The position numbers were made by a program, and so were the translations under genes. Shown piece after piece: positions 1 through 4,535 of a DNA stretch of 6,161 nt (positions within the stretch are counted from its first letter, which is position 1; each line of letters begins with the position of its first letter). The notes beneath the pieces were generated by a model. The model saw only the letters and a list, made by a program, of their open reading frames with translations, was not told the DNA's origin and made no database searches. This DNA is from GCA-016700035 sp964646575 (GTDB lineage: Bacteria; Patescibacteriota; Saccharimonadia; CAILAD01; GCA-016700035): contig CAZYFT010000030.1 of assembly GCA_964646575.1 (NCBI GenBank), positions 1 to 6,161 on the forward strand, given 5' to 3'.

Positions 1-1
1 T

Positions 2-88
2 TGGTGCGGATGAAAGGACTCGAACCTTCACGAGATTGCTCTCACTGGCACCTGAAGCCAGCGTGTCTACCAATTCCACCACATCCGC
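2..88 (-). tRNA. tRNA-Leu (anticodon CAG)
   Basis: Read on the minus strand, this folds into a complete class II tRNA. The acceptor stem is GCGGATG/CATCCGC with discriminator A and an encoded CCA end (positions 4-2). The D arm is GTG/CAC enclosing a GAATTGGTAGA loop. The anticodon stem is CTGGC/GCCAG with loop TTCAGGT, which puts the CAG anticodon at 54-52. A long variable arm (GAGA-GCAA-TCTC) and a T arm with TTCGAGT follow. The long variable arm and the close match to the usual bacterial tRNA-Leu(CAG) layout make leucine the confident identity; it would read CUG codons. The mature 5' end lies only 3 nt after the stop codon of the upstream binding-protein gene on the same strand, so it may be processed from the end of that mRNA. 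Confidence 0.97.
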
Positions 89-91
89 AGA

Positions 92-1816
92 TTATTTTTG
101 CTTAACTGGAGCAAGGTCAGATTTTACTGCCCAGTTTTCTACTGCCCGAAAACGATCACTTGGTGTGACCAATTTTTCCTGGGTTACTCCTGTTAAAGCA
201 GCAGTATGAGCATACAGGTAAGTGGGCGAATAAAGCAAGAGTGCAGGAGCGTCCTCGGCCCAAATGCGTACGAATTCTCGGTATTTTGTATCGCGAAAAG
301 CTGGGTCTTTACCAAACCGTGCCTGTTCCAAAGCCGCATCTGCATCCCTATTGGCATACTGAGAAACGTTCAAGCCAGGATCGGCAGCTTGCGAGGAGTG
401 CCAGAAACTGAAGACATCACTATCGGCGCCAATATCCTGACCATAGAGCAAAATATCATATTGTCGTGGGCGAATATAACTCTGCTGCAAAGTGAATGTA
501 TCAACCGAAATGATTTCCACTGGAACGCCAGCAGCCTTCCAGGCCTCGGCAAGCTTTTGGGCGAGTTCAGGATACGCACCAGAATTTGCGGTGACTAAGC
601 GCAATGGAGCTGTAATCTTACCGTCCAACACAGCTTTGGCAGCATCTGGTTCGTAGCCAATACGCCGAGCAGACTGATTAAAACCAGGATATCCTGCCGG
701 AATTGGATAGTGCGTCACATTTCCCTCGCCATTAATGACGTCGCTAAGAACTTGACCTCGATTGACAGCTTGAGCCAGAGCAACACGCACATCCTTTGCC
801 GCCAAGGCCGGTTGCTTCACATTATAAAATGCGCCGACATAGCTTGGCATGCGATAGCGCTGCACCTCCAAATCACCGAACTCTTCTACGCTCGCCAACT
901 GCGCCGGATCCACCTGGCTCATACCGTCAATACGCCTCTTTGCGTAGGCATCAACCAAGGCCTCAGTGTCATCCACCTGCAAAAACTCAATCTCATCAAG
1001 CTTTGGTGCTCCTTTAAAATATTCCTTATAGCGACGCAGTGTTATGGTCTCGCTGGCTATATCTAGATCGTCTAAAATAAACGGGCCGCTTCCTATAGGC
1101 TGCTGGTTAAAGCTCGTGAGCCGCAGCTGACTTGCGGGAATTTGGTCGAGTGCATGCTTTGGCAAAATTCCAACCTGTGCCAAAGCTGCCCAAAAACCGC
1201 TATAGCTGGCTGGCAGCTTAAACTGCACTGTCTGCGAGTCAATAGCCGCTACCTGGATTTTTTCCCAGTTGGCCGCCAGAGCTGAACGCGTATCGGGGTT
1301 TTGAATTGCCTGAATAGTGAAGACCACATCGTCAGCGGTAACAGGCACGCCATCATGCCAACGAGCATCCTCGCGCAACTTCAGGGTATAGGTGCGCTTA
1401 TCAGGAGCTACATCCCAGCTGTTTGCCAAATCACCTTCAATAAAAACACCATCTCGAGTACGAATAAGCTTCGAGAATACAAGTTCTGCAACATCGGAAG
1501 TTGCTGAGTTTTCTATATAGAGAGGATTCACAAGTCGAACACGCCCCACCAAGCCTTCGCGGTAGATGCCTCCGGCAACAGCCTGCTCGACTAGCCACTG
1601 TTTTTGAAGACTGGCAAATCCGCGATACATACCAAAAAAACTAATCACAATAATAAGTACCCAAGCGGCAAACTGCCAGCGCATGAGCCCCAGCTTTCGC
1701 CAAGCCCCATATACGTGACGATCGACATAATTGCCAAACCACGTACTTAGAACCTTACTTTGTCGAGTCATCTTGCGCCGAGCGCGATGCATTCTAAATG
1801 ACAAATATGAACTCAT
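92..1816 (-). CDS. Membrane-anchored peptide ABC transporter-type substrate-binding protein (SBP family 5)
   Basis: This is a 574-residue protein of the oligopeptide/dipeptide-binding family (SBP_bac_5, DppA/OppA-like), which captures peptides or related solutes outside the cell. Residues 1-45 are rich in Arg and Lys and should be cytoplasmic. Residues about 47-65 (FAAWVLIIVISFFGMY) form one membrane segment. No lipobox is present and the protein has no cysteine, so it is probably tethered as an uncleaved N-terminal anchor. The binding fold follows, with family-typical stretches: FSKLIRT near 114, LANSWDVAPDKRTYTLKLR near 130-148, ARWHDGVPVTADDVVFT near 151-167, GSGPF, and the C-terminal lobe with DILLYGQDIGADSD. 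The start is supported by GGAAGGAG just upstream, although the spacing is short. No permease or ATPase gene is in the window. It lies 42 nt behind secG on the same strand and probably shares its transcript. The family is confident; the ligand is unknown. Confidence 0.9.
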   Translation of the reverse strand: MSSYLSFRMHRARRKMTRQSKVLSTWFGNYVDRHVYGAWRKLGLMRWQFAAWVLIIVISFFGMYRGFASLQKQWLVEQAVAGGIYREGLVGRVRLVNPLYIENSATSDVAELVFSKLIRTRDGVFIEGDLANSWDVAPDKRTYTLKLREDARWHDGVPVTADDVVFTIQAIQNPDTRSALAANWEKIQVAAIDSQTVQFKLPASYSGFWAALAQVGILPKHALDQIPASQLRLTSFNQQPIGSGPFILDDLDIASETITLRRYKEYFKGAPKLDEIEFLQVDDTEALVDAYAKRRIDGMSQVDPAQLASVEEFGDLEVQRYRMPSYVGAFYNVKQPALAAKDVRVALAQAVNRGQVLSDVINGEGNVTHYPIPAGYPGFNQSARRIGYEPDAAKAVLDGKITAPLRLVTANSGAYPELAQKLAEAWKAAGVPVEIISVDTFTLQQSYIRPRQYDILLYGQDIGADSDVFSFWHSSQAADPGLNVSQYANRDADAALEQARFGKDPAFRDTKYREFVRIWAEDAPALLLYSPTYLYAHTAALTGVTQEKLVTPSDRFRAVENWAVKSDLAPVKQK

Positions 1817-1858
1817 AGCTCCTTCCAGTCTAACCTGAAAATAATCACAAAACTTTGT

Positions 1859-2077
1859 TTAAGCAACCAAGAATCGGGCCAAAATACTGCCAACGAATAT
1901 GATGCCAAGAATAATAGTAAAAATGAATAAACCTTTTTCAAAGCCGCGCTTAGAACGATAGACATTACCACCCCCACCAAAGGCATCGCCCAAGCCACTT
2001 CCCTGATTCTGGACTAATACTACGATTGTAATAAGGATTGCTGAGATGACGGTAAGAACATTAAGAAACGCTAGCAT
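1859..2077 (-). CDS. secG: Preprotein translocase subunit SecG
   Basis: This 72-residue protein has the SecG layout. Membrane segment 1 is at about residues 3-22, and the conserved cytoplasmic loop LVQNQGSGLGDAFGGGG is at 21-37. A charged RSKRGFEKG stretch and membrane segment 2 (about 49-69) follow. SecG is the small accessory subunit of the SecYEG channel and aids SecA-driven export across the inner membrane. The start is fixed by a strong Shine-Dalgarno (AAAGGAGG, 2092-2085) ahead of the ATG at 2077-2075; the open frame extends further upstream but without support. The ATG overlaps the TAA stop of the preceding holin-like gene by one base (TAATG), which suggests translational coupling. Secreted and anchored proteins are encoded on both sides, which fits an export theme. 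Confidence 0.95.
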   Translation of the reverse strand: MLAFLNVLTVISAILITIVVLVQNQGSGLGDAFGGGGNVYRSKRGFEKGLFIFTIILGIIFVGSILARFLVA

Positions 2078-2442
2078 TAGTTTGCCTCCTTTGAGCGTGA
2101 AAATAACACAGTAAACAAGTAGTTGGTCAGCCAAACAATAATCGTGGCACCAATGGCTGAGGTAAATTTATTAACCTGGAATGATGGATAAAGAAAGCTC
2201 GTAATATACAGCATAGCGGCATTTACAAACAGCATAAATACCCCAAGCGTCAACATGATAGCTGGCAAACTCAGCAGCACAACCAGCGGACGAATGAGCG
2301 CGTTCACAATACCGAAGATGAGAGCAGCAACCAGCAAAACTCCGATCCGCTCATCGTAGGTAATATTGCCAACAAAGATCTGTGCCGACACCCATAGGCC
2401 AACAATATTTACGAGCCAAGAAAATAGAATTCGTTTCAACAT
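2077..2442 (-). CDS. YvlD / phage holin family 4-like membrane protein
   Basis: This 121-residue integral membrane protein has about four hydrophobic segments, at roughly residues 4-22, 32-50, 53-80 and 96-114, and a short charged tail (SRSKEAN). The stretch NALIRPLVVLLSLPAIMLTLGVF (46-68), then LFVNAAML, is the signature of the Phage_holin_4_2/YvlD family. That family is widespread in bacterial chromosomes, and its role is poorly defined despite the 'holin' name. The N-terminus MLKRILFSWLVNIVGLW matches the usual family start, so the ATG at 2442 is probably right. No Shine-Dalgarno precedes it, and an extended -10 ends only about 10 bases upstream, so the mRNA may be leaderless. Its stop overlaps the secG start. 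There is no reason to infer lysis or a prophage: no other phage gene is present. Confidence 0.88.
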   Translation of the reverse strand: MLKRILFSWLVNIVGLWVSAQIFVGNITYDERIGVLLVAALIFGIVNALIRPLVVLLSLPAIMLTLGVFMLFVNAAMLYITSFLYPSFQVNKFTSAIGATIIVWLTNYLFTVLFSRSKEAN

Positions 2443-2452
2443 AACGGCGGTT

Positions 2453-2461
2453 ATTATAGCA
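2453..2461 (-). promoter_or_regulatory. Extended -10 promoter for the holin-like/secG/SBP group
   Basis: On the minus strand this reads TGCTATAAT, a perfect extended -10 element (TGn plus consensus TATAAT). No good -35 is seen at 17 nt, although an A7 tract lies just upstream (2478-2472). The expected start of transcription, about 6-7 nt beyond the last T, is near 2446-2447. That is only 4-5 nt before the ATG at 2442. The element begins just past the stop codon of the small basic gene, so it would separate the uvrC unit from the membrane-protein unit. Confidence 0.65.
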
Positions 2462-2463
2462 GT

Positions 2464-2625
2464 TTATCGAGTTTTTTTCGAGTCACCAGAAGAGCCCTGT
2501 AGCCTCGCCAGTGTAAAAACACCCTTCCCGCTCACGCGCATTTTTTTCTCGGCCGTCCGCTTACGGTCGCGCGCCATAGCCTTGGTAATCTCTTTTTCAA
2601 ACCGTGATTTCTTTGTTCGCGCCAT
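2464..2625 (-). CDS. Small highly basic protein of unknown function
   Basis: This 53-residue protein contains 18 Lys/Arg against 5 acidic residues, a net charge near +13. Residues 1-30 (MARTKKSRFEKEITKAMARD and on) look like one amphipathic, charged helix. The C-terminal part is Gly/Ser-rich and ends SKKTR. I do not recognise a family. Such composition is typical of proteins that touch nucleic acid or the ribosome, but no motif proves this. The ATG at 2625 is chosen because AGAGAGGG, at the end of uvrC, gives a Shine-Dalgarno at suitable distance and because the protein starts with a clean MARTKKS. An in-frame ATG 14 codons earlier lies inside uvrC without support. The uvrC stop TAG and this ATG are separated by a single base, so the two are probably co-transcribed and translationally coupled. 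Confidence 0.65.
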   Translation of the reverse strand: MARTKKSRFEKEITKAMARDRKRTAEKKMRVSGKGVFTLARLQGSSGDSKKTR

Positions 2626-2626
2626 A

Positions 2627-4084
2627 CTACACCCTCTCTTTAATAACACGTGCCAGCTTCGGACCAACTACTTCGCTGAGCTCTTGTAATGAAGCTTCCT
2701 TAATCCCCACCACACTCCCGAAATGTCGAATCAGTTTCTTACGAGTAATCGGACCGATACCTGGTATGGTGTCAAGCACACTTTGCTTGGTGCGCGTATC
2801 ACGAACAGATGTGTGGTACGTTACGGCAAACCGGTGAGCCTCATCTCGTACTCGTTGTAAAAGCTGTAGTGTCTTACTTTTGTGATCAAGCGCAATAATT
2901 CTAAACTCACCATCCTCGCGCACTTCACCTGCACTCACCTGAGCTGAGCTTTTGATATCACTCGCCCGCTGCACAATTTCTTCATGACGCTTTGCCAGAC
3001 CAACAGTGGGAATATGAATTTTCAGCTCATCAAGCACTGCCGTTGCCGCTGCCAGCTGCCCCTTACCACCATCAATAATTATAAGGTTTGGATTTGGCCA
3101 ATCGGTGTGCCGTCCAGAAAACCGACGCTGCATAGTTTCGGCCATCATAGCAAAGTCATTCGGCCCCTTGCTGCGCATTTTAAATTTACGGTACTCACGC
3201 TGCGCTGGCGCTCCGTTCATAAACACCACCATACTCGAAACCGCATCACCACCCTGAAAGTTAGATATGTCATAACATTCGATTCGCCGCGGCACAGTTG
3301 GTAAACCTAGGCGCTCAGCAAGCCCTGTAAGCGCTTGATCAGTCGTAATATCAAATTCTTCTTGAGCGCCAAAAATACTCTTGCGAGACAACCCCTTCAA
3401 CGCCATGTACTGATCTCGCAAGATTGACGCCTCTTCGTACTTTTGTTTTTTTGCAGCTACACTCATAGCCTTCTCTAGCTCACGCACTAATTTTGTACTT
3501 TTCCCCTCTAAAACCAAACTGAGACGACGAATATTGGTGCGATATTCCTCTCGCGAGACATCTGGCTTCGGTGCCACACCAATTTGATGCTCGAGAGCGG
3601 ATGACTGCACCATGCGCGAGTCGGAAAAATATGGAAAAATCCTCCGCAAATAGCGCAACGCCTCACGCACCATACTTGATGACACAAACGGGCCGTAGTA
3701 TTTTGATTTATCATCAGCTGGTCGACGGACTACCGTAATTTTTGGAAAGTCTTCTTGAACCGTTACTTTTACATAAATGAAATTTTTATCATCTTTATCG
3801 CGCACATTATACAGCGGCTTGTACCGCTTGATGAGTTCAGCTTCTAAGAACAACGCCTCAACTTCGCTTTCAGTCACAATCCAATCGACACTTGCTATAT
3901 TCTTCACTAAAATCGGTGTTTTTATATCAGCATGCTTCTTCGTGAAATATGACCGCACGCGTCGCTTGAGGATGGAAGCCTTACCGACATAGATAATGTG
4001 CCCAGCTGTGTCCTTATACAAATACACACCCGGATTATCGGGCAATTCTTTCAGGCGATCCTGTAAATGTTTTGGGGCTGGCAT
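2627..4084 (-). CDS. uvrC: Excinuclease ABC subunit UvrC (short form, no Fe-S cysteines)
   Basis: UvrC makes the 3' and 5' incisions around DNA lesions marked by UvrA/UvrB. Over 485 residues the order is clear. The GIY-YIG nuclease has GVY at 19-21, YVG at 32-34, R42 and the likely metal-binding E81 in LEAELIKRYKPLYN. The UvrB-binding UVR motif is at about 196-231 (KKQKYEEASILRDQ). The RNase H-like nuclease has D272 in ECYDIS, D338 in IIDGGKGQ and H417 in RDEAHRFA. Two helix-hairpin-helix units follow, at about 436-485 (DTIPGIGPITRKKL). The usual length is about 600. The shortfall lies between the UVR motif and ECYDIS, and the four iron-sulfur cysteines of E. coli UvrC are absent. The ATG at 4084 is chosen because homology begins there, an AAAGAAAG stretch precedes it and an extended -10 lies 49 nt upstream. 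The open frame continues to 4345, but that part overlaps the divergent gene. Confidence 0.94.
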   Translation of the reverse strand: MPAPKHLQDRLKELPDNPGVYLYKDTAGHIIYVGKASILKRRVRSYFTKKHADIKTPILVKNIASVDWIVTESEVEALFLEAELIKRYKPLYNVRDKDDKNFIYVKVTVQEDFPKITVVRRPADDKSKYYGPFVSSSMVREALRYLRRIFPYFSDSRMVQSSALEHQIGVAPKPDVSREEYRTNIRRLSLVLEGKSTKLVRELEKAMSVAAKKQKYEEASILRDQYMALKGLSRKSIFGAQEEFDITTDQALTGLAERLGLPTVPRRIECYDISNFQGGDAVSSMVVFMNGAPAQREYRKFKMRSKGPNDFAMMAETMQRRFSGRHTDWPNPNLIIIDGGKGQLAAATAVLDELKIHIPTVGLAKRHEEIVQRASDIKSSAQVSAGEVREDGEFRIIALDHKSKTLQLLQRVRDEAHRFAVTYHTSVRDTRTKQSVLDTIPGIGPITRKKLIRHFGSVVGIKEASLQELSEVVGPKLARVIKERV

Positions 4085-4113
4085 GATATCTTTCTTTGGT
4101 GCGATAATTTCGC

Positions 4114-4142
4114 TTGCTATTTCTGTATTTTTATTGTACCAT
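4114..4142 (+). promoter_or_regulatory. Possible promoter for the plus-strand 94-residue gene
   Basis: TTGCTA (4114-4119) and TACCAT (4137-4142) are separated by exactly 17 nt, each a 4/6 match to the -35 and -10 consensus. Transcription would start near 4149, about 38 nt before the ATG. The -10 overlaps the extended -10 of uvrC on the other strand, so the two promoters would be back to back and mutually exclusive. The matches are modest, so the call is tentative. Confidence 0.3.
4133..4141 (-). promoter_or_regulatory. Extended -10 promoter for uvrC
   Basis: On the minus strand this reads TGGTACAAT, an extended -10 (TGn) with hexamer TACAAT, one base off TATAAT. Transcription would start near 4126, giving uvrC a leader of about 40 nt. 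No convincing -35 is seen at 17 nt. A perfect palindrome lies immediately upstream. Confidence 0.5.
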
Positions 4143-4159
4143 TGCGCGCAAGTTGTACC
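4134..4159. promoter_or_regulatory. Operator-like palindrome flanked by TTGTACC repeats
   Basis: A perfect 10-bp palindrome, TTGCGCGCAA (4142-4151), is flanked by two direct copies of TTGTACC (4134-4140 and 4153-4159) whose starts are 19 bp apart. The block sits over or beside both proposed divergent promoters, the usual place for a shared operator. It does not match the LexA boxes I know. Function is inferred from position and symmetry only. Confidence 0.3.
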
Positions 4160-4174
4160 TACTACGCCTTCGAA

Positions 4175-4183
4175 GGGAGGTGA
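4175..4183 (+). promoter_or_regulatory. Very strong Shine-Dalgarno for the plus-strand gene
   Basis: GGGAGGTGA is almost fully complementary to the 3' end of 16S rRNA (anti-SD TCACCTCC). It ends 3 nt before the ATG at 4187 and fixes that start. A perfect palindrome CCTTCGAAGG (4167-4176) overlaps its first bases and could form a small hairpin touching the site. Confidence 0.8.
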
Positions 4184-4186
4184 ATC

Positions 4187-4471
4187 ATGCGAACGATGTA
4201 CGATGTTTCGGCTTTTTTGGGCCGCTTCGACCGCAAGTCCGAGCTCACCGTGACACTGGCTCAGCTGCTGGATGTTTGGCAACGGATGGACTCCCGTGGC
4301 TTTCCGGATCAGACGCTCCAGAATGAGGCCAACCAACTCGAGCACACACTCCGGTTCGAGTTCAGCTTGAGCGCTGAAGACATCCAGATCATCAGCGACA
4401 ACGAAGAGGCCTTCAGGTCACATCTTCGTCATCCATCACGACCCCGCACCAACAAGGAAGCCCAGCCATGA
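4187..4471 (+). CDS. Hypothetical 94-residue protein, the only plus-strand gene
   Basis: I do not recognise this protein. It starts MRTMYDVSAFLGRFDRKSEL and is probably soluble, with no signal peptide or membrane segment. Residues about 20-60 look helical (TLAQLLDVWQRMD, then NQLEHTLRFEF), as do about 60-80 (LSAEDIQIISDNEEAFRSHL). The tail (81-94) is basic, Pro-rich and probably disordered. There is no cysteine. The case for a real gene rests on the very strong Shine-Dalgarno at ideal distance, the uninterrupted frame ending in TGA, and a strong hairpin 25 nt after the stop. Counting gives 160 G+C in 285 bases (56%), above most of the neighbouring minus-strand genes, where sampled 60-base stretches mostly lie in the 40s. 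It is divergent from uvrC and convergent with the surface-protein gene. Higher GC, opposite strand and separate signals could mean acquisition by transfer, or simply high expression. Confidence 0.72.
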   Translation: MRTMYDVSAFLGRFDRKSELTVTLAQLLDVWQRMDSRGFPDQTLQNEANQLEHTLRFEFSLSAEDIQIISDNEEAFRSHLRHPSRPRTNKEAQP

Positions 4472-4496
4472 CACCATCCAGCCCAAAGCGGGGCAC

Positions 4497-4527
4497 CTCC
4501 CTCTAGTCTCCTACAGGCTAGGGGGAG
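4497..4527. terminator. Hairpin terminator between convergent genes
   Basis: CTCCCTCTAG (4497-4506) pairs with CTAGGGGGAG (4518-4527) to give a 10-bp stem with one T-G wobble and an 11-nt loop. It lies 25 nt after the stop of the plus-strand gene and 8 nt after the stop of the minus-strand surface-protein gene, so it could serve both. On the plus strand it is followed only by a loose T-rich stretch (TCTTATTT), and on the minus strand by no T run, so Rho-independent termination may be inefficient. Confidence 0.6.
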
Positions 4528-4535
4528 TCGTCATC

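Noticed and set aside
206..598. Long plus-strand open frame inside the SBP gene, and similar ones at 710-1066, 2984-3304 and 5365-5655
   Set aside because: All are antisense to well-supported genes, lack ribosome sites and give protein sequences without recognisable motifs.
2078..2134. Upstream start for secG (19 extra residues)
   Set aside because: The extension lies inside the holin-like gene, and the strong Shine-Dalgarno AAAGGAGG directly precedes the ATG at 2077, where the SecG-like helix begins.
2077..2442. Prophage lysis cassette suggested by the holin-like family name
   Set aside because: The YvlD/holin-4 family is common on chromosomes. No endolysin, phage structural gene or integrase is in the window, and the neighbour is secG.
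2626..2667. Upstream start for the small basic gene (14 extra residues)
   Set aside because: It lies within uvrC coding sequence, with no ribosome site. The ATG at 2625 has one.
4190..4210. LexA/SOS box near the start of the plus-strand gene (CGAAC then GTTTCG)
   Set aside because: The half-sites have the wrong spacing for GAAC-N4-GTTC and lie inside the coding region.
4085..4345. 87-residue N-terminal extension of UvrC in the same open frame
   Set aside because: It has no similarity to UvrC, overlaps the divergent plus-strand gene and would cross its own best promoter (4133-4141). GIY-YIG homology begins right after the ATG at 4084.
4481..4494. Small GCCC/GGGC hairpin before the terminator
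   Set aside because: The stem is only 4 bp with a 6-nt loop; it is too weak to call beside the 10-bp stem at 4497-4527.
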